A DNA stretch of 64,000 nt from positions 62,001 to 126,000 of the forward strand of contig JAHBWI010000008.1 in NCBI GenBank assembly GCA_019637075.1, written 5' to 3'. The notes beneath the pieces are model-generated. The model was not told the DNA's origin, did not search any database, and saw only the letters and a program-made list of their open reading frames with translations. Position numbers and translations under genes: made by a program. This DNA is from Nitrospiraceae bacterium (GTDB taxonomy: Bacteria; Nitrospirota; Nitrospiria; Nitrospirales; Nitrospiraceae). Shown here piece by piece: positions 29,846 to 39,504 of the stretch (positions are counted from its first letter, which is position 1; each line of letters begins with the position of its first letter).

Positions 29846-30075
29846 GGATGCTCAAAATGACTTGCCAACTACGCCGCAGGGTGCGCGATACGAGGATTAA
29901 CGAGCATCATGTTTGCGCGCGCCGGCGAGACGGTAAGCCGGCCGGTTCGTGTATGAGCCGGAGGCGTATCGGTTCCCACCCACCCCGAGCCGTCAAGACA
30001 GCTCGTACTCCGTCTGGGGTACGTTGAGGATGCGTTCAAGGCAAGAACGATGCTGGGCAACGTTTTCAGCAGCCG
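29846..30075. repeat. Dispersed intergenic repeat, copy 1 (ureC-ureF)
   Basis: Begins GGATGCTCAAAATGACTTGCC and ends GTTTTCAGCAGCC; carries the shared core GGTACGTTGAGGATG and an AGAACGATGCTGGGCAACG end. At about 230 bases it is longer than the sister copies and seems to hold an internal insertion rich in GCCGG. Confidence 0.6.
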
Positions 30076-31803
30076 TCAAAACAAGAAATACCGCTGCGCC
30101 ATCGGCAACTCCCCCACCGGCTCACACCTCAACAACACGCCATCCGCCCTGACCTCATACGTTTCCGGGTCGACTTCGATCTGCGGCAGCGCATCATTCA
30201 ACTTGAGATCGCGCTTGCCGATGCCTCGACAGCCCTTCACAGCCGCCACCCGCTTTTGCAGCCCCAACCGCTCGGTAATCCCTCGCTCCAGGGCCTGCTG
30301 GGATAGAAACGTCAGGCTCGTTCCAAACGGCGCCCGCCCAAAGTTCCCGAACATGGGCCTCGTGAGCACCGGTTGCGGAGTCGGGATCGAGGCATTCGGG
30401 TCACCCATCGCGGCCGACAGCGGAAACCCGCCTTTGAGGACGATCTCGGGCTTCACGCCGAAGAAGGCCGGCTTCCAAAGCACGAGGTCGGCCAGTTTTC
30501 CGACTTCCACCGATCCTACTTCATGGGCAATGCCGTGCGCGATGGCAGGGTTGATCGTGTACTTGGCCACGTAGCGCCGTGCGCGCCAATTGTCATGCTG
30601 CCCGGCCGACGCTTCAACTCCACGCTCGGAAAGATGCCCCCGTTGCAGTTTCATCTTATGGGCGGTCTGCCAGGTCCGGATGATCACTTCGCCCACACGC
30701 CCCATGGCCTGCGAATCGGACGACATGATGCTGATCGCGCCCATATCGTGCAGGATATCCTCGGCCGCAATCGTCTCACGGCGGATACGCGACTCGGCAA
30801 AGGCGATATCTTCCGGCACGCGCGGGTTCAGATGATGACAGACCATGAGCATGTCGAGATGCTCATCCATCGTATTGACCGTGAACGGCATGGTGGGATT
30901 CGTGGAGGAGGGCAAGACGTTCGGCTGGCCACAGACTTTGATGATGTCCGGAGCATGTCCCCCACCCGCCCCTTCCGTATGGAAGGAGTGGATCGTTCGC
31001 CCTTTGAAAGCCTTGATCGTATCTTCCACAAAACCGGCTTCGTTCAAGGTGTCGGTGTGGATCGCAACCTGTACGTCGTATCGATCAGCGACGCTAAGGC
31101 AACAGTCGATTGCAGCCGGCGTCGTCCCCCAATCCTCATGGAGTTTGAGTCCGATGGCGCCGGCTTCGACTTGTTCATCCAACCCTTCCGGCAACGATGA
31201 GTTGCCCTTGCCCAGAAATCCCAGATTGATCGGGAATCCGTCCGCCGCTTCCAACATCCGGTGGATGTTCCAAGGACCGGGGGTACAGGTCGTCGCGTTC
31301 GTGCCGGTGACGGGACCGGTTCCGCCGCCGATGAGTGTCGTCAGGCCGTTCGCAAGCGCTTCGGTGATGATCTGCGGACAAATGAAATGGATATGCGTAT
31401 CGATTCCGCCTGCCGTCACGATCTTCCCTTCGGCGGACAACACCTCAGTCCCCGCACCCACCTCCATGCCCTTCGTGACCCCGTCCATCAGGTCCGGGTT
31501 GCCGGCCTTGCCGATCCCCACGATGCGGCCGTCGCGAATGCCGATATCGGCCTTCACCACCCCCCACCAGTCGACGATGATCGCGTTGGTGATCACCAGG
31601 TCCAGCGCACCCTTGGCTCTGGTCGCGGCAGGGGACTGCCCCATGCCGTCCCGGATTACCTTGCCCCCACCGAACTTGGCTTCTTCTCCCGGCAGGGTGA
31701 GGTCGCGGGTGATTTCGATCAGGAGGCCCGTATCGGCCAAGCGAATGCGGTCGCCGACGGTGGGGCCGTAGAGATCGTTGTATTGACGGCGAGACAGTTT
31801 CAT
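30076..31803 (-). CDS. ureC: Urease alpha subunit (catalytic)
   Basis: Hydrolyses urea to ammonia and carbamate; cytosolic nickel enzyme. 575 aa with a full family layout. Seen: [10 protein letters not shown] (first Ni ligands), the carbamylated Lys in GLKLHEDWG, the [15 protein letters not shown] ligand region, [13 protein letters not shown] (mobile flap with active His) and [12 protein letters not shown] (Asp ligand). It ends with the typical RYFLF. ureB lies 52 bases upstream. It supplies ammonium for assimilation and, in nitrifier communities, for export to ammonia oxidisers (known for Nitrospira moscoviensis, inferred here). Confidence 0.98.
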   Translation of the reverse strand: MKLSRRQYNDLYGPTVGDRIRLADTGLLIEITRDLTLPGEEAKFGGGKVIRDGMGQSPAATRAKGALDLVITNAIIVDWWGVVKADIGIRDGRIVGIGKAGNPDLMDGVTKGMEVGAGTEVLSAEGKIVTAGGIDTHIHFICPQIITEALANGLTTLIGGGTGPVTGTNATTCTPGPWNIHRMLEAADGFPINLGFLGKGNSSLPEGLDEQVEAGAIGLKLHEDWGTTPAAIDCCLSVADRYDVQVAIHTDTLNEAGFVEDTIKAFKGRTIHSFHTEGAGGGHAPDIIKVCGQPNVLPSSTNPTMPFTVNTMDEHLDMLMVCHHLNPRVPEDIAFAESRIRRETIAAEDILHDMGAISIMSSDSQAMGRVGEVIIRTWQTAHKMKLQRGHLSERGVEASAGQHDNWRARRYVAKYTINPAIAHGIAHEVGSVEVGKLADLVLWKPAFFGVKPEIVLKGGFPLSAAMGDPNASIPTPQPVLTRPMFGNFGRAPFGTSLTFLSQQALERGITERLGLQKRVAAVKGCRGIGKRDLKLNDALPQIEVDPETYEVRADGVLLRCEPVGELPMAQRYFLF

Positions 31804-31855
31804 CGTTCATCGGCTGCTGAAATCAGCCGCTCTCCTTTCTCCAACAACCAAGCCA

Positions 31856-32302
31856 CTAGGAGGACTTCTTGGCCGTGAACCCTAACTGGCGAGCCCGCTC
31901 CAAGGCCTGTTGTCTCACGGCCGGGTCATCCAATCGGCCGTTCACCAAGCCATTGATGCCGTAGGCGATGCGATTGCCGCCAAGCGCAACGAGCATCACA
32001 CGCTTGGCTTCGCCCGGCTCGAACCGCACGGCCGTCCCTGCGGGGACGCACAAACGAAATCCGTAGGCCCGATCACGATCGAATTTGAGCGCACGATTCG
32101 CCTCAAAGAAATGACAATGCGAGCCGACCTGGATCGGCCGATCTCCCGTATTGGACACCGTCAGCTCGATCGTCTGCCGGCCATTCAATGCCGTCACATC
32201 GCCTTCGCCGAGAATGATTTCGCCGGGGATGATCGTGTCGGCCTGTGCCGATCCTTTCAGGGCACGTTTCGCCTTCATCGACTTTTTGGCTGTGGCTCCC
32301 AT
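31856..32302 (-). CDS. ureB: Urease beta subunit
   Basis: A 148-aa structural subunit. An N-terminal basic extension ([19 protein letters not shown]) precedes the family core [38 protein letters not shown], the [20 protein letters not shown] stretch and [15 protein letters not shown]. The core is normal; the first ~25 residues are longer than in many UreB, so the true start could be internal, but no better ATG is evident. Confidence 0.95.
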   Translation of the reverse strand: MGATAKKSMKAKRALKGSAQADTIIPGEIILGEGDVTALNGRQTIELTVSNTGDRPIQVGSHCHFFEANRALKFDRDRAYGFRLCVPAGTAVRFEPGEAKRVMLVALGGNRIAYGINGLVNGRLDDPAVRQQALERARQLGFTAKKSS

Positions 32303-32359
32303 TTCATATCCTCTCCACGCAACAGACCGTACTCAACATCGACACCTGCTCGCCGGTAG

Positions 32360-32662
32360 TCACCGAATCGGTTCATGCACCGTGACCAGCTTCGTCCCGT
32401 CCGGAAACGTCCCCTCGACCTGCAATTCCGGAATCATTTCCGCCACGCCCGGCATGACGTCTTTCCTTTTGAGCAACGTTGCGCCGTACGACATCAACTC
32501 CGAGACGGTCTTGCCGTCGCGAATGCCCTCCAGGATTTCAGCCGTGATGTATGCCACGGCCTCGGGATGATTAAGTTTCAGGCCTCGCTTCCGACGATCC
32601 TTCGCCAGATTGGCCGCCACATAGATCAACAACTTTTCCTGTTCACGCGGTGTCAGGTGCAT
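32360..32662 (-). CDS. ureA: Urease gamma subunit
   Basis: A 100-aa subunit, the family norm. [20 protein letters not shown] opens the protein, followed by [20 protein letters not shown] and the C-terminal [18 protein letters not shown], all conserved. Separate gamma, beta and alpha genes in this order are the bacterial arrangement. First of the ureABC block. Confidence 0.97.
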   Translation of the reverse strand: MHLTPREQEKLLIYVAANLAKDRRKRGLKLNHPEAVAYITAEILEGIRDGKTVSELMSYGATLLKRKDVMPGVAEMIPELQVEGTFPDGTKLVTVHEPIR

Positions 32663-32688
32663 ATCGGTTCCTCGTTACCCATCGACCG

Positions 32689-33072
32689 TCAGTCGGATTT
32701 CGGACGCCATACCGGTATGTTCAGAATTTCTTGTGCTTGATACAAGTCGGTCGAGCCGGCCGGTTTCTGTCCTTTGTACATGGTCACCGTCATCGACGTG
32801 CGCCGAGACAGCGCCAGCACGTCCGCCCGTTGAGCCAGGTGGAAGTAATCGTAGCCTTCGCGCAGGGTCAGCTCCGCGCAACGCCGCCGCAGATACGCAT
32901 CCAACTGTTCCTGCGAGGTGAAGGAACTCACCCGATACTCGACGCGGTAGACATTCTCCTTGAGCTGCTCGACCTCGTCCTTCTCGGCCTCCGCCAATGG
33001 AGTGAACTGCCCGGTGGCGCAGCCGGCGCAGAGGACGGAAAGCGCTATCAGCCAGCCCCTCACTTCCGCCAT
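32689..33072 (-). CDS. Small lipoprotein resembling CC0125/CC1285 family
   Basis: 127 aa. Signal and lipobox: GWLIALSVLCAGCATGQ. The mature part has VYRVEYRVSSFTSQEQLDAY, RRCAELTLREGYDYFHLAQR and a short threonine-rich strand. This order (beta start, then xRCAELTxxxGYDYF) is that of CC0125/CC1285-type lipoproteins of unknown function. The start at M 33072 gives a tidy signal peptide; the ORF extends upstream to 33117. It sits between urtE and ureA in the urea cluster and may be co-transcribed, though nothing shows a urea role. Confidence 0.65.
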   Translation of the reverse strand: MAEVRGWLIALSVLCAGCATGQFTPLAEAEKDEVEQLKENVYRVEYRVSSFTSQEQLDAYLRRRCAELTLREGYDYFHLAQRADVLALSRRTSMTVTMYKGQKPAGSTDLYQAQEILNIPVWRPKSD

Positions 33073-33457
33073 CCGTTGCCTGCCCAGCAATAGTCCCCTC
33101 GTTTCTCTACGTCTCATCTCCCCTTCCCCCTCGGATGCTCCGCATGCCAGGGTGAATAGTAGCCAGCAACTTAGACCAGATCAACCATGACCTCTCTCGC
33201 AACCAACGGATGACCGTTCAGACGTTCCCTTCTCCGCAATCACAACAACGGGCCGTGCGAGCATTTTGGATCAGCCTCGAGGGTATCTGCGGAAGGAGAG
33301 GTACACCGATCCGGGGAGACTTCCTCGCCTGCGCGGCCCTGCCAACGCCAAAGCAGCAGTCTCTTCCACTCGCTCGCCCTCTATCGCGAGTAACCCTGAG
33401 CTTGCGGGCCTTTCTAACTGTCAGGTGATGTGAGACTGGCCGGCGACAGGACCAACG
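33073..33457. other. Spacer between urtE and the lipoprotein gene, no gene recognised
   Basis: 385 bases. A plus-strand ORF at 33210-33428 has no ribosome site or family resemblance and is dismissed. No ANTAR hairpin, T-tailed terminator or copy of the dispersed repeat was found. Confidence 0.55.
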
Positions 33458-34168
33458 CTACACCGTCAAATGCTGCCTCACCATTTCTGCGCTAAGCTCG
33501 TCTTTTTTTCCCGCCGCCATGACCGCCCCTTTGGCCATGACGACATAACTATCCGCCAGCCGCGCAGCGAAGTGAAGGCCCTGTTCGACCAGCACAATGG
33601 CAAACCGGCGAGCCGTCTTGAAGCCGATGATCACGTCTTCGATCTGATCGACGATCGACGGCTGGATGCCTTCCGTCGGTTCATCGAGCAAGAGCACTTT
33701 CGGGCTCGACAGGATCGCCCGGCCAATAGCGAGTTGTTGTTGCTCTCCACCGCTCAACACACCGCCCGGCCGCTCGAGAATTTGCGTGAGCTTGGGGAAC
33801 AATGTGTACACCTCGTCGAACGCCGCTTTTTCGGTCATGCCGTTGGACGACGTTCCGCGCGCCCAATATCCCAGTTTCAAGTTTTCGCGCACCGACAAAT
33901 GCGGAATGATCTCGCGTCCCTGAGGCACATAAGCCAGACCGCGCTTGGCGCGACGATCGGTCGGGGCTTTCGTAATATCCGTTCCGTCAAAGACCACCTG
34001 CCCGCTACGCACCGGCAGCAGACCCATGATGGCCTTAAGCGTGGTCGATTTGCCGACGCCGTTACGACCCATCACGCATGCCACTTGCCCCGCCTCGATC
34101 TGGAACGACACGTTGCGCAGAATGTGGCTTTCGCCGTAATAGACGTTGACCTTGTCAAGTTGTAGCAT
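33458..34168 (-). CDS. urtE: Urea ABC transporter ATP-binding protein UrtE
   Basis: A 236-aa LivF-type ATPase of the urea importer. Walker A GRNGVGKST, Q-loop at YVPQGREIIPHL, ABC signature LSGGEQQQLAIGRAI and Walker B VLLLDEPTEGI. It pairs with UrtD on the UrtBC permease. Separated from urtD by a repeat element of the dispersed family. Confidence 0.95.
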   Translation of the reverse strand: MLQLDKVNVYYGESHILRNVSFQIEAGQVACVMGRNGVGKSTTLKAIMGLLPVRSGQVVFDGTDITKAPTDRRAKRGLAYVPQGREIIPHLSVRENLKLGYWARGTSSNGMTEKAAFDEVYTLFPKLTQILERPGGVLSGGEQQQLAIGRAILSSPKVLLLDEPTEGIQPSIVDQIEDVIIGFKTARRFAIVLVEQGLHFAARLADSYVVMAKGAVMAAGKKDELSAEMVRQHLTV

Positions 34169-34191
34169 CGTAAGTATTGACTACCTCAAAA

Positions 34192-34311
34192 GGATGTTCA
34201 AAAGGCTCTCCGGCGAGGCCGCAGGCAAGAGAAGACCGGAGACGTACCCTTGCGGTACGTTGAGGATCTTGTCGAGCCGAGAACGAAGCTGGAGGGACTT
34301 TTCAACATCCT
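34192..34311. repeat. Dispersed intergenic repeat, copy 2 (urtD-urtE)
   Basis: About 120 bases with near-perfect terminal inverted repeats: AGGATGTTCAAAAG against CTTTTCAACATCCT (13 of 14). It contains CGGTACGTTGAGGATC and GAGCCGAGAACGAAGCTGG, shared with copies 1 and 4. Confidence 0.75.
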
Positions 34312-34312
34312 G

Positions 34313-35080
34313 TTACGCATGCGCCACTTTCTGGCGCCCAAGATAAATCTCTCTCACCCGCTCGTCCGCCTGCACCTTGTCCACCGTGCCTTCGCAGATC
34401 ACCGTGCCTTCGTGCAAGACCGTCACGATCCGCGCGATCTGGCGAACGAACTCCATATCGTGCTCGATCACCACGATGGCATGTTTCTCGGCGAGCGACT
34501 GCAGTAGCAGACCGGTCTGCTCCGTTTCCTTGTCCGTCATCCCCGCAACCGGTTCGTCCACCAGCAAGAGCAACGGATCCTGCAGGATGACCATGCCGAT
34601 CTCGAGCCACTGCTTCTGTCCGTGCGAGAGGGCGCCCGCGCGCGTCTTCGCCACGTCGCGCAAGCCGATCGTATCCAAGGCCTCGTTGATGCGTTCGCGC
34701 TCCGCCGCCGTGGACTGCCCGGTCAGGGTCGTCCACACCCCGCGGCTCGGACGGCTCAACGACAGATCTAGATTCTCCCACACCGTCAGGTTCGCGTAGA
34801 TCGAGGGCGCCTGAAACTTGCGGCCGATGCCCAGTTGGGTGACCTCATGCTCCCGCAATCCCACCAAATCGGTGTCCTTCCCGAAGATGACTCGCCCCGC
34901 GGCAGGCTTGGTTTTGCCGCAAATGACGTCCAACAATGTGGTCTTTCCCGCTCCGTTGGGGCCGATCACCACGCGCAGTTCGCGGTGGTTCACGATGAAG
35001 TTTAAGTTATTGAGCGCCTTAAAGCCGTCATAGTCGACGACCACCCCTTCAAGGTAGATGATGGAGCCCTGTTCGGTCAT
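34313..35080 (-). CDS. urtD: Urea ABC transporter ATP-binding protein UrtD
   Basis: A 255-aa LivG-type ATPase. Walker [33 protein letters not shown] signature variant LSHGQKQWLEIGM and Walker B LLLVDEPVAGM. The His in place of Gly in the signature is typical of UrtD. Its ATG overlaps the urtC stop (ATGA), so the two are translationally coupled. Confidence 0.95.
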   Translation of the reverse strand: MTEQGSIIYLEGVVVDYDGFKALNNLNFIVNHRELRVVIGPNGAGKTTLLDVICGKTKPAAGRVIFGKDTDLVGLREHEVTQLGIGRKFQAPSIYANLTVWENLDLSLSRPSRGVWTTLTGQSTAAERERINEALDTIGLRDVAKTRAGALSHGQKQWLEIGMVILQDPLLLLVDEPVAGMTDKETEQTGLLLQSLAEKHAIVVIEHDMEFVRQIARIVTVLHEGTVICEGTVDKVQADERVREIYLGRQKVAHA

Positions 35081-36246
35081 GCCGCCTTACGCCCCTCGAC
35101 CTTCGTCGCTCGATGACGTGAAGCCCACGCCGACGCTGCTGCGCTCAGCTGCTTCGACAGGCCCATCACACCGTCGGGGAACAACAGCACCACCGCTACG
35201 AATAGCCCGCCCAGCATGAACGGCCAGAGCTCTGGAAAGTAATTCGTCAGGATGCTGCGCCCCAGGTTCACGCCCACGGCCCCTACGATGGCCCCGACCA
35301 GGCTGGCGCGGCCGCCGACCGCCACCCAGATCACCATTTCCAGAGAAGGCAACACCCCGATCTGCGCCGGCGTGATGATTCCCACCTGTGGTACGTACAG
35401 CATACCCGCCAGCCCGGCCAAGGCGGCCGACACGCCGAATACAAACACCTTATAGTTGGACGGCGCATAGCCCGAAAACCTCAACCGCTGTTCGCTATCC
35501 CGCACCGCAATCAGGACGCGACCCGCCCGGGAAGAGATGATCCAGCGGCAGAGCAGGTAGGCACCGACCAGGCACAATACTGTGACCACGTATAGCGCCC
35601 GTTGCGTCCCGGGGTCGGAGAGGCGGAACCCCAGCAGCTGTTTGAAGTCGGTCAGCCCGTTGGTCCCGCCCAGATTCGATTCGTTTCGGTTTAAGACGAG
35701 CCAGGCCATCATGGCCAGCGCTTGAGTGATAATGGCGAAATAGACACCTTTGATCCGACTGCGAAAAGCCAGGAAGCCGAAAACGGCGGCGCAGAAGGTC
35801 GGGACAAGCACCCCTGCCAGCAAAGCCACCGGAAAACTCTGGAAGGGCTTCCAGAACAGCGGTAGTTCCTTCACCTGATTCCACACCATGAAGTCCGGCA
35901 GCACGCTTCCATACACACTTTCCCCGCCGATGGAGAGCATCAGGTGCATGCCCATACAGTAGGCACCCAATCCGAAGAACACGCCCTGCCCCAGGCTGAG
36001 GATACCGGTATAGCCCCAGATGAGATCGAGCCCCAGCGCGAGAATCGCGAAGGCCAAGAACTTCCCGAATCGGTTCAACGCGAAATCCGAGATGTGCAGC
36101 CACGAGCCTTCCGGCGGGAGCACATTAAGTAACGGTAGGACAAACAACAGCACGAACCCCGTCACCCAGAATGCCGCTCCCTCATGGCCCGCCTTCTCCC
36201 CGCCGTTCACCATCGTCTCGTTCACTCCTGGTGCGTTGACCTTCAT
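35077..36246 (-). CDS. urtC: Urea ABC transporter permease UrtC
   Basis: A 389-aa LivM-type inner-membrane permease with about ten hydrophobic helices. Family marks: DLIWGYTGILSLGQGVFFGL (about 94-113), NLGGTNGLTDF, GRVLIAVRDSEQRLRFSGY (cytoplasmic coupling loop) and VAVGGRASLVGAIVGA. Works with UrtB as the channel. A repeat element lies between it and urtB. Confidence 0.95.
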   Translation of the reverse strand: MKVNAPGVNETMVNGGEKAGHEGAAFWVTGFVLLFVLPLLNVLPPEGSWLHISDFALNRFGKFLAFAILALGLDLIWGYTGILSLGQGVFFGLGAYCMGMHLMLSIGGESVYGSVLPDFMVWNQVKELPLFWKPFQSFPVALLAGVLVPTFCAAVFGFLAFRSRIKGVYFAIITQALAMMAWLVLNRNESNLGGTNGLTDFKQLLGFRLSDPGTQRALYVVTVLCLVGAYLLCRWIISSRAGRVLIAVRDSEQRLRFSGYAPSNYKVFVFGVSAALAGLAGMLYVPQVGIITPAQIGVLPSLEMVIWVAVGGRASLVGAIVGAVGVNLGRSILTNYFPELWPFMLGGLFVAVVLLFPDGVMGLSKQLSAAASAWASRHRATKVEGRKAA

Positions 36247-36279
36247 GAAATGCTGCAGCCCAGGTTGGCTGCACTAGGT

Positions 36280-36410
36280 TGGCAATCGATCAACATGCCT
36301 ATTCCACAAGGCCGCAGCGAATGAGGGCGCTGAGGGCTATGCGGCGGATACGTTGAGGCGGCCGAATGACCGACAACGCAGTTGGAGAGCATTTTATCGG
36401 TTGATCAGGC
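36280..36410. repeat. Dispersed intergenic repeat, copy 3 (urtB-urtC), degenerate
   Basis: Shares AAGGCCGCAGCGAATGAGGG, a ACGTTGAGGCGGCCGA core and a GCATTTT end with the other copies, and is bounded by CGATCAACATGCC / CGGTTGATCAGGC. Boundaries are approximate, and the end may run into the 3' end of urtB. Confidence 0.5.
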
Positions 36411-37940
36411 ATCCGCATGGCGTCCCTTCACCGCAAACAAACCCGACGGCCTCCTCTGCAGGAACAGAATCACGAGCATCAAAATGATCACCTTTCCGAA
36501 GACGGCGCCCAGGCTCGGTTCCAAGAGCTTGTTGAGGCCCCCGATTCCGAGCGAGGCGATGATCGTCCCGGCCAGTTTGCCGACCCCGCCCGTGACCACG
36601 ACCATGAATGAGTCCACGATGTAGTTTTGTCCCAGTCCCGGCTCGACGTTGCCCACGAGGGTCAAGGCCCAGCCCGCCACCCCCGCAAGCCCGGAGCCGA
36701 ATGCAAACGTGTAGGCATCAACTGCCCGCGTCGGGATACCGAGACAGGCGCTCATGCTGCGGTTCTGGGTGACGGCTCGAATGCGGAGCCCGAGGCTGGA
36801 ACGAAACAGCAGCAGATAAATGCCCGTCACGCAGACGATGGACAAACCGAGGATGAACAACCGATTGAATGGCAGATAGACGCCGACCATGGCCTGGATG
36901 CCGCCGCTGAGCCAGCCCGGTGCGGCAACCGCGGTGAGGTCGCCGAACGCGACACGAGCGGCCTGAATCATGATCAAGCTCACCCCCCATGTCGCCAACA
37001 TAGTTTCCAGCGGACGGCCGTACAGAAATCGGATCACGGTCCATTCCAGCACGAGACCGCAAAGCGCAGCGGCCAGAAACGACGCCGGCAGCGCCGCCAG
37101 ATAGTACCCGTCGAACCAGCCCTCGGGGAACCAGGCCTTGAAGGCCTGCTGCACGAGAAACGTCGCGTAGGCGCCGATCATGATCAGTTCTCCATGGGCC
37201 ATGTTGATGACGCCCATGAGGCCAAATACGATCGCCAGGCCCAACGACATGATCAGCAGAATCGAACTCAGGCTGAGGCCGCGGAACAGCGTCTCGAACG
37301 CAGTGGCCCAATCACCCCAGGTTTCAATCTGATCGATGGCCGCGGTCGCCGCTCGCCCGAGCGACTGCTCCTTTTCACCCGCGCCCGGTTCACCGGCTGC
37401 GTGAACCAGCTCTTTTAGCATCGGCACGGCGTTTTGACTCCGCAGGTCGCCGAGCCTCGCCACAGCCGTCAATCGGACCGCAGGGTTGCCGGAGGCCAGC
37501 TTCAGCAGTTGGATCGCCTCCTCCATGCTGTAGCGGACCCAGCGATGGCTCTCCTTGATCACCGCCGCCTCGAGCCACGGGATGGCGGTGCGACGCCCGC
37601 TCATTCCGAGATCGACCGCAGCCGAACGGCGGACGTCCGGATCGGCGCTCCCCAGGTTGGCTCGATGTTTCCAGGCATCGGCAATCGGCTTGAGGGCTTG
37701 GCGAAGGCTGCGGTCCGCATCGGCACGAATCTCATCCAACCGCGGCAACAGCGAGAGGTCCCCCTGCTCGATCAGGAAGGCCACCGCGGCCTCGCGGCGG
37801 CCTTCCGCTTCCGCTCTCAACCCGGTGAAAGCTTCTTCCAGCGTTGCGGGCGACAACAGGGATTCGACCTGTTCCGCCGCCCACCCCACCGCACCGGTGA
37901 AGAGCCACACCCACGTACACAGAACCAGCCGAAGCCCCAT
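36405..37940 (-). CDS. urtB: Urea ABC transporter permease UrtB
   Basis: 511 aa. A signal peptide (LRLVLCTWVWLFTGAVGWAA) and a soluble N-terminal part of about 190 residues with HEAT-like alpha repeats (DVRRSAAVDLGMSGRRTAIP, AVRLTAVARLGDLRSQNAVP) precede a LivH-type permease. The permease includes GLAIVFGLMGVINMAHGELI, AVTQNRSMSACLGIPTRAVD and FGSGLAGVAGWAL. The extended N-terminus is usual for UrtB. Start 37940 has GAGGGGC before it; a GTG at 37955 is the alternative. Confidence 0.94.
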   Translation of the reverse strand: MGLRLVLCTWVWLFTGAVGWAAEQVESLLSPATLEEAFTGLRAEAEGRREAAVAFLIEQGDLSLLPRLDEIRADADRSLRQALKPIADAWKHRANLGSADPDVRRSAAVDLGMSGRRTAIPWLEAAVIKESHRWVRYSMEEAIQLLKLASGNPAVRLTAVARLGDLRSQNAVPMLKELVHAAGEPGAGEKEQSLGRAATAAIDQIETWGDWATAFETLFRGLSLSSILLIMSLGLAIVFGLMGVINMAHGELIMIGAYATFLVQQAFKAWFPEGWFDGYYLAALPASFLAAALCGLVLEWTVIRFLYGRPLETMLATWGVSLIMIQAARVAFGDLTAVAAPGWLSGGIQAMVGVYLPFNRLFILGLSIVCVTGIYLLLFRSSLGLRIRAVTQNRSMSACLGIPTRAVDAYTFAFGSGLAGVAGWALTLVGNVEPGLGQNYIVDSFMVVVTGGVGKLAGTIIASLGIGGLNKLLEPSLGAVFGKVIILMLVILFLQRRPSGLFAVKGRHADA

Positions 37941-37992
37941 GCCCCTCACGCGCACACCTGCCTCATGCCGAGTGCCATCGATCTTCCACCCC

Positions 37993-39351
37993 TCAGACCT
38001 TCTTGTAGGTGCCTTGATGGTTGACCCAATCGCAGCCCTTCTCGGGGTTCGTGTATTCGCTCCAGGGTTCCGGTTTCACCAGACCCTTCGAGCGCCAGAC
38101 CACTTTCAACTGACCGTCCTTCAAAATCTCTCCGATGAGCACCGGCTTGTGCGTGTGTTGATTCGCTTCGTCCATCATGATTTCTCCGCCCGGCGCCAGG
38201 AACTTCTGGCCGTAGACCGCCTTGCGGACCACATCCACCTCGATACTGCCGGCTTTTTCGACGGCCTGCTTCCAGACATGCACGCCGAAATAGGCGGCTT
38301 CGATCGGATCGTCCGTGACGCGCTTGTCGCCGTCCGGTAGATTGTTCTTCTTGCAGTAGGCTTTGAAATTCGCCACGAACTGCTTGTTTTGCGGCGTGTC
38401 GACGCTCTGGTAATAGTTCCAGGCCGCCAAGTGGCCGACCAAGGCGGTCGTGTCCATCCCGCGCAACTCATCCTCGGCCACACTGAAGGCCATGATCGGC
38501 GCATCCTCCGCCCGCAGCCCCTGGTTGGCGAATTCTTTATAGAAGGGGACGTTGCTGTCGCCGTTGATCGTACTGATCACGCAGGCCCCGCCGCCCGCAG
38601 CGAATTTTTTGATCTTGCCGACGATCGTTTGATAGTCCTGGTGATGGAACGGCGTGTACTCCTCCATGATGTTCGCCGTCGGCACCCGCTTGGCGAGCAA
38701 CATGGCGCGGAGAATCTTATTCGTGGTCCGCGGGTACACGTAATCCGTTCCGAGCAGGTAGAACTTTTTGTGCCCGCCCCCTTCCTTGCTCATCAGGTAC
38801 TCGACGGCCGGCACTGCCTGCTGATTCACCGCGGCGCCCGTGTAGAAGACGTTGCGCGAGCACTCCTCCCCTTCATACTGCACGGGGTAAAACAACAGAC
38901 CGTTATTTTTTTCAAAGACCGGCAGCACGGACTTCCGGCTCACGGAGGTCCAACAGCCGAACACGACCGCCACCTTGTCCTGCACCAGCAACTGTTTGGC
39001 CTTTTCGGCAAAGAGGTCCCAGTTCGACGCCGGATCGACGATCACAGCCTTGAGCGGCCGTCCCAGCACGCCGCCTTTGGCATTGATCTCTTCGATAGCC
39101 ATCGAGACCACGTCTTTCAACGATACTTCGCTGATCGCCATCGTGCCGCTCAACGAATGGAGGATCCCGACTTTGATCGGCTCCTTGTCTGCGGCGTAGG
39201 AGAGCGCCCATTGTCCGAGGTTGCCCAGCAAGGCTGCGACTCCGACACCCGCGACAGTCCGCGAGCTGTGCAGGAGGAATTCCCTTCGTGAGGAAGCTGC
39301 CGTAGGCTGGTCGGTCGTGGACGCCGTCGCGATCGTCTGTTTCGTATTCAT
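37993..39351 (-). CDS. urtA: Urea ABC transporter substrate-binding protein UrtA
   Basis: A 452-aa periplasmic urea receptor. Tat-type export signal: SRREFLLHSSRTVAGVGVAA with the twin Arg. The mature part is a LivJ-like type I binding protein: KVGILHSLSGTMAISEVSLK, VFGCWTSVSRKSVLPVFEKN, YPVQYEGEECSRNVFYTGAA and the C-terminal KPEPWSEYTNPEKGCDW. AAAGGAG precedes ATG 39351; an upstream in-frame start at 39408 lies in the repeat and is unlikely. First gene of urtABCDE, downstream of the porin. Confidence 0.95.
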   Translation of the reverse strand: MNTKQTIATASTTDQPTAASSRREFLLHSSRTVAGVGVAALLGNLGQWALSYAADKEPIKVGILHSLSGTMAISEVSLKDVVSMAIEEINAKGGVLGRPLKAVIVDPASNWDLFAEKAKQLLVQDKVAVVFGCWTSVSRKSVLPVFEKNNGLLFYPVQYEGEECSRNVFYTGAAVNQQAVPAVEYLMSKEGGGHKKFYLLGTDYVYPRTTNKILRAMLLAKRVPTANIMEEYTPFHHQDYQTIVGKIKKFAAGGGACVISTINGDSNVPFYKEFANQGLRAEDAPIMAFSVAEDELRGMDTTALVGHLAAWNYYQSVDTPQNKQFVANFKAYCKKNNLPDGDKRVTDDPIEAAYFGVHVWKQAVEKAGSIEVDVVRKAVYGQKFLAPGGEIMMDEANQHTHKPVLIGEILKDGQLKVVWRSKGLVKPEPWSEYTNPEKGCDWVNHQGTYKKV

Positions 39352-39382
39352 TATCAAGCTCCTTTCTCGTGACTCACGAGAA

Positions 39383-39501
39383 GGACGCGCCAAATGACTT
39401 GCCGACATGGTCGCAGGCGGGAAACGCCGGAAGCGTACCCTTGGAGTACGTTGAGGACTGTTTCGAGCCGAGAACGATGTCGGCGAGCATTTTCAGCGTC
39501 C
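39383..39501. repeat. Dispersed intergenic repeat, copy 4 (porin-urtA)
   Basis: Ends are inverted: GGACGCGCCAAATGACTTGCC against GGCGAGCATTTTCAGCGTCC. The core GAGTACGTTGAGGACTG and GAGCCGAGAACGATG are shared with copies 1 and 2. About 119 bases. Confidence 0.75.
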
Positions 39502-39504
39502 ACA

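Noticed and set aside
33210-33428. Small plus-strand ORF in the urtE-lipoprotein spacer
   Set aside because: No ribosome site, no signal or domain pattern, and Arg/Ser-rich shadow-like composition.
29846-39501. CRISPR array made of the repeats in the urea cluster
   Set aside because: Copies are 120-230 bases long, kilobases apart, palindromic and separated by genes; no short regular repeat-spacer pattern and no cas genes.
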